Both the position numbers and the translations under genes were made by a program. The notes beneath the pieces are model-generated. The model was not told the DNA's origin and did not search any database. It was given only the letters and a program-made list of their open reading frames with translations. A stretch of DNA of 64,000 bases from Deltaproteobacteria bacterium (GTDB taxonomy: Bacteria; Desulfobacterota; DSM-4660; Desulfatiglandales; HGW-15), in NCBI GenBank assembly GCA_019310485.1, contig JAFDEF010000001.1, forward strand, positions 77,289 through 141,288. The letters run 5' to 3'. Of this stretch, positions 10,612 through 19,316 are shown piece by piece. Within the stretch, counting starts at the first letter, position 1. Each line of letters opens with the position of its first letter.

Positions 10612-10707
10612 AATTAACTCTTAAAGGAGGCTGCGGGTGAATGACCACATGAACGCAATTTTTCAACCTAATGTCAAAAAAGCACATGAAACAAGTAGGA
10701 GGACACC

Positions 10708-12729
10708 ATGACAAACAGTACATTGTACCCCACGTATTTTAATCCATTTCTCATCGAGCCTGGCCGGCCCCTACCTGAAGAAGTGGCAGTCATCGGTGCA
10801 GGCACCATTGGCCCCGATATCGGCTACTACCTCAGAACAGCTTTGCCAAACAAGAAACTCTTTCTGGTGGATATCGCCCAGGAGCCGCTCAAGAACGCGG
10901 AAAAGCGCTTCAAGGCTTACGCCCAAAAGGCCCTGGAAAGAAAAAAAATGACAGAAAAACAGGCACGAGAGGTTTTTAAGAACGTGGTTTGTACCACGGA
11001 TTACGGTCAGATCAAGAACTGCAGCCTTGTGATTGAAGCGGCTACAGAAAATCTGGACCTGAAACGGAAGATATTTGAGACTCTGGAGAGGGTTGTCGCC
11101 AGTGATGCCATTCTCACCTCAAACTCTAGCTCAATCCCGGCCGACAGGATATTCTCCGGGATGAAGTTCCCGGAACGGTCGACCGTCACACACTTTTTTG
11201 CTCCAGCCTGGCGCAGCCTCGCCATAGAGGTGGTCAACTGGGAAAGTGTCAGCACGGAGGTGCTGGACTATATGTTTTGGTTTTTTGCTCACACCGGGAA
11301 AGTGCCTGTCATAACGGACAATGTGATCTCATTTATGCTGAATAGAATCTTCGAGAATTGGGTCAATGAAGCAGGATATTTGCTTGACCAGGCCACGGCT
11401 GCACAGATTGACAAGGTCGCAGAGGAATTTGTGTTTGCGGGTCCCTTTTATGTTGTGAATATGGGTAATGGAAACCCCTTGATCGTTGAGTCCAATACCC
11501 GAAAAATGGAAGAAGGAAAACACTATCAACCGGCACCTATTTTCCGCTCTGTTGAAAAGTGGGCCGTGCCAAGGCCCGGTGCAAAGGTGGAAGTTCCCGA
11601 TGAAGTGAAAACCACGGTCAGAGACAGGTTGCTGGGCATCCTGTTTTCCCAGTCCTTTGACATCGTGGATCGCGGTATCGGGCTCAAGGAAGACCTCAAC
11701 CTGGGTTGTCAGATTGCCCTGGGATTCAGAAGCGGCCCTCTCGACCTCATGAGGGACCTTGGCGAGGATGAGGTGAACAGGATCAGCCAAAAATATGCCA
11801 AGGAGCGCCCCGGCTTTCCGCAGGCAAGTCAGGCCTTTTCCGCTTATCAGGACTTCAGAAGGTGCATTCTGGTTGATGAGAGGGAAGGGGTCAAGATAAT
11901 TACCATCAGGCGACCTCAGGCCATGAACGCCATCAATGATGAAATAAACAGGGAGATTATGGCAGTCCTTAAGGAAGGAGCTGATGACGTCTCGGTCAAG
12001 GGGTTCGTGCTCACGGGTTACGGGCAGCGCGCCTTCTCCGCCGGAGCCGACATCGGTCGTTTCCCGGAGGTCCTCGGGAACAAAGAGGCCGCGGCTCAAA
12101 AGGCCAGAGATGACTCTGCACTTCTGTATTTCATCGACAGACTGGAAAAACCCATTGTGGCGGCCATAAACGGCATGGCCCTTGGAGGGGGTCTGGAGAT
12201 TGCTTTAAGGTGCCACAGCATAGTAGCCGTTCGGAATGCCTTTTTTCAGTTCCCTGAGATCACGCTCGGGATATCTCCCGGCATTGGCGGTTGCGTCGTG
12301 CCCTATCGGAAATGGCCGAAAGGCGCGGCCTCGTTTCACGAAATGATCTGCCTGGCCAAGAAGATTACCGCGCAGGAGGCCGCAGAGATTGGCATGGTTT
12401 CAAAGGTTGTGGATGATTACCCCGGTATGATTGCGGCGGCACTGGCCGAGGTCGCTCGCTTGCAGGCGAAGACGGCCAGAACGCCCGACGGAAAAGTACA
12501 AATACCTGAAATCGTGCTCCCGGATGAACCTATGGCCGGGAAATTGCCCTTGAGCCGGGAGGCGATAGGGATAGTGGCACAGATCATTAAGCGCGCGGCA
12601 GCAGCAGATACTTTTGCAGAGGCCCTTGAGATAAGCTACCAGGGCGCAGGGGAAATTGCCTGTACCGAAGCGGCTAAAGAGGGTATAACCGCCTTCCTGG
12701 AAAAGAGAAGGCCTGAGTTCACGAAGTAG
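10708..12729 (+). CDS. bifunctional 3-hydroxyacyl-CoA dehydrogenase / enoyl-CoA hydratase fusion
   Basis: N-terminal VIGAGTIGPDIG Rossmann motif and 3HCDH domains; C-terminal crotonase domain ALGGGLEIALRCHS...FPEITLGISPGIGG. Confidence 0.92.
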   Translation: MTNSTLYPTYFNPFLIEPGRPLPEEVAVIGAGTIGPDIGYYLRTALPNKKLFLVDIAQEPLKNAEKRFKAYAQKALERKKMTEKQAREVFKNVVCTTDYGQIKNCSLVIEAATENLDLKRKIFETLERVVASDAILTSNSSSIPADRIFSGMKFPERSTVTHFFAPAWRSLAIEVVNWESVSTEVLDYMFWFFAHTGKVPVITDNVISFMLNRIFENWVNEAGYLLDQATAAQIDKVAEEFVFAGPFYVVNMGNGNPLIVESNTRKMEEGKHYQPAPIFRSVEKWAVPRPGAKVEVPDEVKTTVRDRLLGILFSQSFDIVDRGIGLKEDLNLGCQIALGFRSGPLDLMRDLGEDEVNRISQKYAKERPGFPQASQAFSAYQDFRRCILVDEREGVKIITIRRPQAMNAINDEINREIMAVLKEGADDVSVKGFVLTGYGQRAFSAGADIGRFPEVLGNKEAAAQKARDDSALLYFIDRLEKPIVAAINGMALGGGLEIALRCHSIVAVRNAFFQFPEITLGISPGIGGCVVPYRKWPKGAASFHEMICLAKKITAQEAAEIGMVSKVVDDYPGMIAAALAEVARLQAKTARTPDGKVQIPEIVLPDEPMAGKLPLSREAIGIVAQIIKRAAAADTFAEALEISYQGAGEIACTEAAKEGITAFLEKRRPEFTK

Positions 12730-12761
12730 GGGAGCTCAACGTGTTGTATGGAGGATCTTTA

Positions 12762-13241
12762 ATGCAAAAATATGCGCTAATTATTGACAACGAGCGCTGC
12801 TGGGGATGCAAAACATGCGAGGTTGCCTGCAAGCAAGAAAACGGGAAACCCAATGGTGTCAAACTGATCCGGGTTAAAGAAGACGGCTTTAGAGCAGGTG
12901 GAAACGGCCTTGATTTTGTATTTGAAGTGAATGTGTGCAGGCATTGTGAGGAACCCGCATGCATGGAGGCATGCCCGGAAGAAGCGATCGTCAAAAGAGA
13001 AGACGGCATTGTAATTCTGCATGAAGAGAGATGTAGCGGATGTCAGCTCTGCATCGATGCCTGCCCTTATGATGCAATCAGCCTCGATCCGCAGAGCGGT
13101 GTTGCGCAGAAATGCAATCTTTGCTATCAAAGAGTTGACAGTGGTCTCTTGCCTGCATGTGCTGATAATGTGTGTTTGGCACACTGCATCTATTTCGGGG
13201 GCCCAGAAGAGATCAGGGAAAAGATCAGGAAAGGTATTTAG
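12762..13241 (+). CDS. 4Fe-4S ferredoxin-type electron transfer subunit (DmsB/HycB-like, four cluster motifs)
   Basis: CWGCKTCEVAC, CRHCEEPACMEAC, CSGCQLCIDAC, CNLC...C; ATG 12762 preceded by GGAGG. Confidence 0.93.
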   Translation: MQKYALIIDNERCWGCKTCEVACKQENGKPNGVKLIRVKEDGFRAGGNGLDFVFEVNVCRHCEEPACMEACPEEAIVKREDGIVILHEERCSGCQLCIDACPYDAISLDPQSGVAQKCNLCYQRVDSGLLPACADNVCLAHCIYFGGPEEIREKIRKGI

Positions 13242-13265
13242 AGCCCCTTAAGGGTAGCTTATCCC

Positions 13266-13607
13266 GTGGATGAGCGAGACATAGAGCAAGGATATGCCAA
13301 CTTTCACCGAAGGCTCAACCATGTCCTTCGGCAGCGGGATGTCAAAGCGTTTAAGGCGCATGTCGCCCGGCATCCTGCTCAGGCAGGCCGCCTTTCCCAT
13401 TGCCTGGGGCTTAGCGATGAGCTCGCTGAAATTGAAATGTACAAGGCAATTCTTGCTAGATCCGCGTTAAAGGATATGCATCGCGATGCTTTGACCTGGC
13501 TCCGTGACAGGGGTATCGAAGCACCACTCTCATTCACGAGAAGAAAGAAAGGAAGAGGAAAAAAGCTTCTTGCGAAAAGAGCACGATCCCGAAGCAGAGG
13601 TCACTGA
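13266..13607 (+). CDS. hypothetical protein (basic C-terminus)
   Basis: 113 aa ORF, GTG start, overlaps next gene out of frame. Confidence 0.5.
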   Translation: MDERDIEQGYANFHRRLNHVLRQRDVKAFKAHVARHPAQAGRLSHCLGLSDELAEIEMYKAILARSALKDMHRDALTWLRDRGIEAPLSFTRRKKGRGKKLLAKRARSRSRGH

Positions 13608-14064
13608 TATTCCCCCTTGCTTGATATTTATTGACAAGGAAGGCCGATGGTTTCACAAGGGTGCTGAAATGATCCATCGTGAAATCATCCGCCTTTTCTA
13701 CGAGCATATGAGCGTTGACTCCCTCGGAAGGTATGTGATTGAGTGGGCCGGCGAGCGATGTTACGTAGAAGTTGAAGATACTCCTTTTGTGGTCCGGGGC
13801 ATTGAATACCAAGCTCACAGTGAAGACCATGAAGATCGCTTCATGCTTTTTTTAAGTGATGATACCCAGGAACAACTCAAACCCGACACGCTTTATGTGG
13901 GCAAGGAAAACGTACTCTACTGTAAAGTAAAAGATGGCAGGTTTCCAGCCCGCTTTTTGCGTCCTGCCTATTACCAGATGGCCAGGTACATTCTAGAAGA
14001 AAACGGGCAGTTCTTTATTTCCCTTAACGGACGAAAATACGTAATCCCTTGCAGGGAGCAATGA
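13570..14064 (+). CDS. DUF1285-like protein
   Basis: FIDKEGRWFHKGAEMIHREIIRLFYEHM...VEVEDTPFVVRGIE pattern; TTG 13570 suggested, the ORF is open from GTG 13504. Confidence 0.65.
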   Translation: MRKEHDPEAEVTDIPPCLIFIDKEGRWFHKGAEMIHREIIRLFYEHMSVDSLGRYVIEWAGERCYVEVEDTPFVVRGIEYQAHSEDHEDRFMLFLSDDTQEQLKPDTLYVGKENVLYCKVKDGRFPARFLRPAYYQMARYILEENGQFFISLNGRKYVIPCREQ

Positions 14065-14181
14065 ACTTCGCCGCTGCAAGCCGCGGGGTATCAATCGGAA
14101 ACCATCTTAACCGCCCCATGGGGCGGGGAATTAAACCCTCGTCCGCCAGAGGCGGATTAATCCGCCTCTAGCGGATTGAAG
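14061..14181. repeat. Interspersed palindromic repeat, copy A
   Basis: Near-identical to 46343-46444 (ATGAACTTC..CCGC..GCAAGC.GCGGGGTATCAATCGGAAACCATCTTAACCG.CCCA.GGGGCGGGGAAT). Confidence 0.9.
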
Positions 14182-14248
14182 CAGGTATGGTATTTGAATA
14201 GACCCTGTTCTGGCTTCATCCGAGTTATTCCTGCAGAGGATAGGTGCC

Positions 14249-16144
14249 TCAGTCAATTGGCCGGAGTATCTCTATCTTTGCACGTTTCTTGAGGTTCCTA
14301 AGCCAATCCTTGTATACCATCTGGCGCTTTGAGTTCAAAAGAGACTCCCGGTAGGTTTCTTTTTCTTTCTCGTATTTTCCCTTGTCAATGCCCTTCTTAC
14401 CTTCCCAGCGAATAACATAAGCGCCTTTGTCGTTTTCGAACACGTTGTCAGGGTATCTTTTCTTTTCGCCAAGGCTGAATGCCGTCTCAATCAGCTTAGG
14501 TTCATACCCGATTTGCGGAACCGGCTCTTGCCTAGAAAAAAACTTGGTGGTTTTAGGCTTGAGACCGTTCTCTTCTGCGAGCTCGGACCACTTGCCCCCT
14601 TTTTTCAATTTTTCCAGGAATTCCTGCGCTGCCTTCTTAGCCTCCATTGCAGCAAGGTAGTTGATATAATCAGCCTTTACCTTTTTTCTCACCTCGTCCA
14701 GGGGTGGAATTTCAGAGGGTTTTTTATCTGCCACCTGGAAAAGATAAAATTTGCCTTTCCATTCGATAAGATCACTGACCTCACCTTTCTCCAGGGAAAA
14801 TAGGGACTGGCGCAGCTTCTGATCACCACCAATGCCCGGTATAGCCTCATTTTGGGCAAAATAAGGTGTATGCTTTGCCGGCACTTTCCGTTCTGATGCG
14901 TATTTTTCAATATCCACGTCATAAGGCATCTGATCAATCAGGGACAGTCCCTTTTCCTGTGCAAGATCCATGGTCATTGTTTTTGTCAGGGCCTTCTTAA
15001 TCTGCTTACGCACCTCATCCAGAGATTTGGTTCTGGCCTCTTTGATATCTTCCACTTTTATTATGTGATATCCAAAGCGCGTTCTAACGAGGTCGCTTAC
15101 CTCCCCCTTTTTCAGCTTGAAAGCCGCGTCTTCAAAAGGCTTGATCATTTGGCCGGCTGAAAAATAACCAAGATCTCCGCCCTTGCTTGCTGTCGGACCT
15201 TCGGAGTATTTCTTTGCAAGCGCGGCAAAGTCCTCTCCCTTTCTTACTTTTTCCAGAACCGCCAGAGCCTTCTTCCTAACCTCTTCAACCTTTTCCTTTG
15301 GGGCATCCGGGCGTAACTTGAAAAGTATGTGCCTTGCCCTTACCTTCTTTTTCTCCCTAAACATTGCAATGTTGTCTTCGTAGTAAGCCTCAATATCCTT
15401 GTCAGTAATCTTGACCTTATCCTTGAAGCTGTCTGGGTCAATCTCGATATAGGCAAGCTTTATCTTGGCAGGTATCCGGTACGCTTCCTTGTGCTTGTTA
15501 AAATATTCCAGCAGCCCAACTTTTTCCACTTTAACGGATTTCTTGAAACGGCTTGGAGAGAAATTGACAAAACTGATCTTGACTTTTTCGTTATAATAGG
15601 TGTAGCGATCCAAAACTTCCTTGTCGGTTACCGGGGAAAAGGTAAAGAGAAATTGAGCAATCTTTTCACGAAGAATTTCCTGTGCAATGCCCGCCTCAAA
15701 ATCCTCCGGTTTCATCCGGTTGTTTTCAAGGAGAGCCCGATACCTCCTTTCATCAAATTGCCCCCTGAATTGAAAAGCCGGATAGGCCATAATTTTCTCC
15801 TGGATCTCTCTTTTTGTCACACTCAGGCCAATCCTCCTCGCCTCTTGGCTAATAAGCTTTTGATCAATCAAGGACTCCAGTGCCCTTCTTTTTAGGTTAA
15901 AAACCTTAATAAGATTATCACTCCAGACATTTTTGTATTGTTTTCGAAGACCTTCAACCAGATTCCTGTATGCTTTTTGATATTCTACTTCGCTTATGAT
16001 CTCTCCATTCACAGTAGCAACCTTGATACCCCTTCTCGCCCTGAAGGAGTAACCAAAGTAAAAAATAAAGACTATGGAAATCATAAAAATCAAGAACTTG
16101 ATCAGCCAGGATTTGGCCTGTTTCCTCATTAGACTCAATACCAT
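14249..16144 (-). CDS. ppiD: periplasmic peptidyl-prolyl cis-trans isomerase / foldase, SurA-PpiD type
   Basis: N-terminal TM anchor, SurA_N-like region, parvulin domain (VRARHILFKL...GGDLGYFSAGQMIKPFEDAAF...GYHIIKVED). Confidence 0.88.
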   Translation of the reverse strand: MVLSLMRKQAKSWLIKFLIFMISIVFIFYFGYSFRARRGIKVATVNGEIISEVEYQKAYRNLVEGLRKQYKNVWSDNLIKVFNLKRRALESLIDQKLISQEARRIGLSVTKREIQEKIMAYPAFQFRGQFDERRYRALLENNRMKPEDFEAGIAQEILREKIAQFLFTFSPVTDKEVLDRYTYYNEKVKISFVNFSPSRFKKSVKVEKVGLLEYFNKHKEAYRIPAKIKLAYIEIDPDSFKDKVKITDKDIEAYYEDNIAMFREKKKVRARHILFKLRPDAPKEKVEEVRKKALAVLEKVRKGEDFAALAKKYSEGPTASKGGDLGYFSAGQMIKPFEDAAFKLKKGEVSDLVRTRFGYHIIKVEDIKEARTKSLDEVRKQIKKALTKTMTMDLAQEKGLSLIDQMPYDVDIEKYASERKVPAKHTPYFAQNEAIPGIGGDQKLRQSLFSLEKGEVSDLIEWKGKFYLFQVADKKPSEIPPLDEVRKKVKADYINYLAAMEAKKAAQEFLEKLKKGGKWSELAEENGLKPKTTKFFSRQEPVPQIGYEPKLIETAFSLGEKKRYPDNVFENDKGAYVIRWEGKKGIDKGKYEKEKETYRESLLNSKRQMVYKDWLRNLKKRAKIEILRPID

Positions 16145-16394
16145 TCCGATTTTCCTCCTGGTTCAGAATCACTTATGAACCCTACCATCTCAAGCTGATA
16201 GCAAAAAACCGCAGCATCGGGTGTGGATCCTATCTTTGTGCCTCTTGGTTATGGTTGATATAGCACGTTAACCGGGCAGTATCAATGAAGATTTTGAACA
16301 TTGCTCCGTCTATCTCTATCATGGTAGAGTATTCCTGTCTATGAGAGGCGCGTGAGGGGTTTCAAAAGCCCAAAAAACCCTGGCAGAGCAGAAA

Positions 16395-17576
16395 ATGGCG
16401 AGTATCAAAGTATTAACAGGACTTGAGGTTTTCAAACACGAATACTGGCCTAAACTGAAAGGCTACAATCTTGGTTTGCTTTCCAACCAGGCGTCAGTTG
16501 ACTTCCGGCTTCAACCTGCAAAGAAGGTTATTTCAGAGCTTCTTCCAGGTCACATCAAGGCTCTCTTTGGCCCACAGCACGGATACGGAGTCCAGGACCA
16601 GGATAACATGGTGGAGACTCAGCATTCCTTTGATAAGGAACTGGGTGCACCGATCTTCAGCCTCTATTCAGAGGTCCGAAAACCAACTCCTGAAATGCTG
16701 GAACCTGTTGATATCCTTATTATTGACCTCCAGGATGTTGGTACAAGGGTTTACACTTTTGCTTCCACTGTACTTGCCTGCCTTAAAGCGGCAAGGCAAC
16801 TTGGCAAAAAAGTGATTATCCTTGATCGACCAAATCCACTTGGCGGAGAAACAGTTGAGGGAAACCTCTTGGACCCTGCACTCTTCAGCTTTGTGGGAGC
16901 ATACCGCTTTCCCATGCGACACGCTCTTACCATGGGAGAAATAGCTCTTATCTTTAATTGCGAGCTTGATATTGGTGCAGATTTAGACATTGTCACCATG
17001 AAGGGATGGAAACGCAGCATGATATGGCAGGATACAGAGCTAAGATGGATAATGCCCTCCCCTAACATGCCTATTCCTGAAACAGCCCAGGTATACCCGG
17101 GACAGGTTTTGTGGGAAGGAACCAATATTTCTGAAGGAAGGGGAACGTGCCGCCCATTTGAGATATTCGGTTCACCCTTTATGGACACCAAGGGTATTCT
17201 AAAGCGACTTTTCCCTGAGGCAACGGCAGGGTGTATATTGCAAGAAATAATGTTTCGCCCGACATTCAACAAATGGGAGCAGGAAACATGCAGGGGCTTC
17301 ATGATCCATATCACCGACCAACATGTTTACTGTCCTTATTTTACATCAATCGCTTTACTCCAGGCAGTACTTGCAATTCACCCGGAAGAATTCTCCTGGA
17401 AACCTCCGCCTTACGAATACGAATATCAGAAAATGCCAATCGACATGATCTTGGGTGATTCATCTCTCAGGAAAGAAATTGAAACTGGGACCAGCCCCTT
17501 CCGGATCAGAGAAGGTTGGGTCGAGGACCTAAAGCGCTTTCTTGAGTGGCGGGACTCCTACCTCCTTTATAATTAA
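16395..17576 (+). CDS. DUF1343 / NamZ-like exo-beta-N-acetylmuramidase family protein
   Basis: LFGPQHGYGVQ, IIDLQDVGTRVYTFAST, LDRPNPLGG, WEGTNISEGRGTCRPFE motifs. Confidence 0.88.
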   Translation: MASIKVLTGLEVFKHEYWPKLKGYNLGLLSNQASVDFRLQPAKKVISELLPGHIKALFGPQHGYGVQDQDNMVETQHSFDKELGAPIFSLYSEVRKPTPEMLEPVDILIIDLQDVGTRVYTFASTVLACLKAARQLGKKVIILDRPNPLGGETVEGNLLDPALFSFVGAYRFPMRHALTMGEIALIFNCELDIGADLDIVTMKGWKRSMIWQDTELRWIMPSPNMPIPETAQVYPGQVLWEGTNISEGRGTCRPFEIFGSPFMDTKGILKRLFPEATAGCILQEIMFRPTFNKWEQETCRGFMIHITDQHVYCPYFTSIALLQAVLAIHPEEFSWKPPPYEYEYQKMPIDMILGDSSLRKEIETGTSPFRIREGWVEDLKRFLEWRDSYLLYN

Positions 17577-17605
17577 GCGTCGTATTACAATCGGTTGAGC
17601 TCTTA

Positions 17606-17857
17606 TTAGTCTCCTCCCATTGTCTTCAGGAGTCTTTCTCCTATCCTCACATACTCCGGGCCGAGTTTCTTGCTGATCCACTTCCTGGCACTGGGTGATT
17701 TCATACTCATTGAAAGAAGCTCCTTGAGCAGGCGCCTTTCTTTCTTGTTGATCATGAGCAAGGCGCCGGTGGCGTCAGCCAGACCGAGATTTATTTCATC
17801 ACTGTTGCTGTTATGCATGGGAACCCTTATTTGTTCTTCTGGCCGCCGCTGATCCAT
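17606..17857 (-). CDS. hypothetical protein
   Basis: 83 aa ORF overlapping 3' end of the HTH gene. Confidence 0.45.
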   Translation of the reverse strand: MDQRRPEEQIRVPMHNSNSDEINLGLADATGALLMINKKERRLLKELLSMSMKSPSARKWISKKLGPEYVRIGERLLKTMGGD

Positions 17858-18027
17858 TTATCAATAGCCTCTTTATCAAAACGCCAGACGCGCCCAATTC
17901 TAATGGCCGGAATTTTCCCTTCCGCAGCATATTTACAAATTGTAATTTCATGTAATTTTAAGTACTTGGCTAACTCTTTTGTTGTCATTATCTCTGGCAT
18001 AAGAAACTCCTCAATAGTTTGTCCCAA
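17827..18027 (-). CDS. excisionase-family / MerR-like helix-turn-helix protein
   Basis: MTTKELAKYLKLHEITICKYAAEGKIPAIRIGRVWRFDKEAIDKWI. Confidence 0.85.
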   Translation of the reverse strand: MGQTIEEFLMPEIMTTKELAKYLKLHEITICKYAAEGKIPAIRIGRVWRFDKEAIDKWISGGQKNK

Positions 18028-18193
18028 TCCAATTTGCTTTTCTTGATTGTTATTCTAATATTTATAATGCTTAAGGCCTATAAAGTCAATAAAAAACTGT
18101 TAATAGTAAACTAAAATATCTTATCTTTATGTATTTAATTTTTATTACCTTTTTCCAAGCTTTATTCTTGACAATTAAGGATAACTATTAACT

Positions 18194-18817
18194 TTGAGAC
18201 GCAAAAATCTCATAACTCTTCTATTAGCTGCCCTAGTTTGCCTCTCTTTTACCCATTCTGCTCGTTACCATCGAGTAAAGTTTGTATATGATGGCGACAC
18301 CATCCTCATAGATACAGGTGAGAAAGTAAGATACCTTGGGATAGATACACCAGAGATAGGACACGAGGGCAAGAAAAGTCAATTTATGGCGTTTGCTGCC
18401 AGAAACTTTAATCGCCAACTGGTAGGTGATGCGCTTGTCAGGCTTGAGTTTGACAGGGAAAAAAAGGACCACTACGGCCGCACCCTTGCCTATGTATTCT
18501 TAGAAAATGGGGAAATGGTTAATGCCGCCATGATAAGGAAGGGGTATGCCCACGTGCTTCTGAAATGGCCTAACTTCAAGTATCGCTCTTTGCTGTTAGC
18601 GTACCAAAGAGAGGCCATGAGAAAAAGGATCGGGATATGGCGGTATAAAACTAAAAAGCCTGAGCCATACTACATCGGGAGCTCATCATCTTACAGGTTT
18701 CACAGGCCCTCCTGTCCTTTTGCAAAAAAAATTCCTCCTCATCATATTGTAAGATTTTCGACTCGCTATCAGGCCTTCTGGGAAGGATTCAGCCCCTGCA
18801 GGGAGTGCAACCCGTAA
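18194..18817 (+). CDS. thermonuclease (SNase)-family secreted nuclease with Ada-type Cys C-terminal domain
   Basis: VYDGDTILIDTGEKVRYLGIDTPEIG, DHYGRTLAYVF; C-term RFHRPSCPFAKKI...CRECNP; TTG start. Confidence 0.85.
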   Translation: MRRKNLITLLLAALVCLSFTHSARYHRVKFVYDGDTILIDTGEKVRYLGIDTPEIGHEGKKSQFMAFAARNFNRQLVGDALVRLEFDREKKDHYGRTLAYVFLENGEMVNAAMIRKGYAHVLLKWPNFKYRSLLLAYQREAMRKRIGIWRYKTKKPEPYYIGSSSSYRFHRPSCPFAKKIPPHHIVRFSTRYQAFWEGFSPCRECNP

Positions 18818-18975
18818 AAGCAGATACTCACGCAAATCCAGGGTATAGTTCCGGTATCAATAATGAAACCACTTGGTTTCGGAAATTGCCCGCTTACCAG
18901 CTAGGTATCAGATGTAAGGCGCCCAGGAGCAACGAGTGAAGCGTATAAAGCAATACGGTGCAAAGGAGGAGAGTC

Positions 18976-19051
18976 GAGGGTTTACCCGCCCCGCCTTTAT
19001 GGAGGGTTTACCCGCCGCCTTTATGGCGGGTTTACCGGCTTCTATGCAGGG
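18976..19051. repeat. Short imperfect tandem repeat (about 21-26 nt units, GGGTTTACCCGCC..CTTTATG)
   Basis: GAGGGTTTACCCGCCCCGCCTTTATG / GAGGGTTTACCCGCCGCCTTTATG / GCGGGTTTACCGGCTTCTATG. Confidence 0.8.
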
Positions 19052-19316
19052 CCTGCGCGCACAGGCGGGCAACGCAGCAAATGAAGCCTTGATGGTTGAT
19101 CAGGGACTCGGCTTTATACTTGACTGAAGACCAGAGCTGTTATAATTGACCTCGTGGACTTGGCCTGCGACTTTATTGTGTTCGCAATAGCCCGGGATAA
19201 TATTAAACGGATGCTCGATGACTACTGAGGAGATTGTACTATCCTTCTCTCAGTTGCATGAGGAAACAGCCTCCGGGTTTCTGAATTGAGTTCCCGGCAG
19301 GAGTGTTTCTTATAAG

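Noticed and set aside
11329-12099. 256-aa minus-strand ORF opposite the 3HCDH-ECH gene
   Set aside because: Shadow ORF antisense to a well-supported coding region; no recognisable protein motifs
14061-14181. Possible CRISPR repeat unit
   Set aside because: Only isolated single copies 32 kb apart, no regularly spaced spacers or cas genes
15329-15895. 188-aa plus-strand ORF opposite ppiD
   Set aside because: Antisense shadow ORF
18936-19127. 63-aa ORF GFTRPAFMEGLPAAFMAGLPAS
   Set aside because: Explained by the short tandem repeat, not a plausible gene
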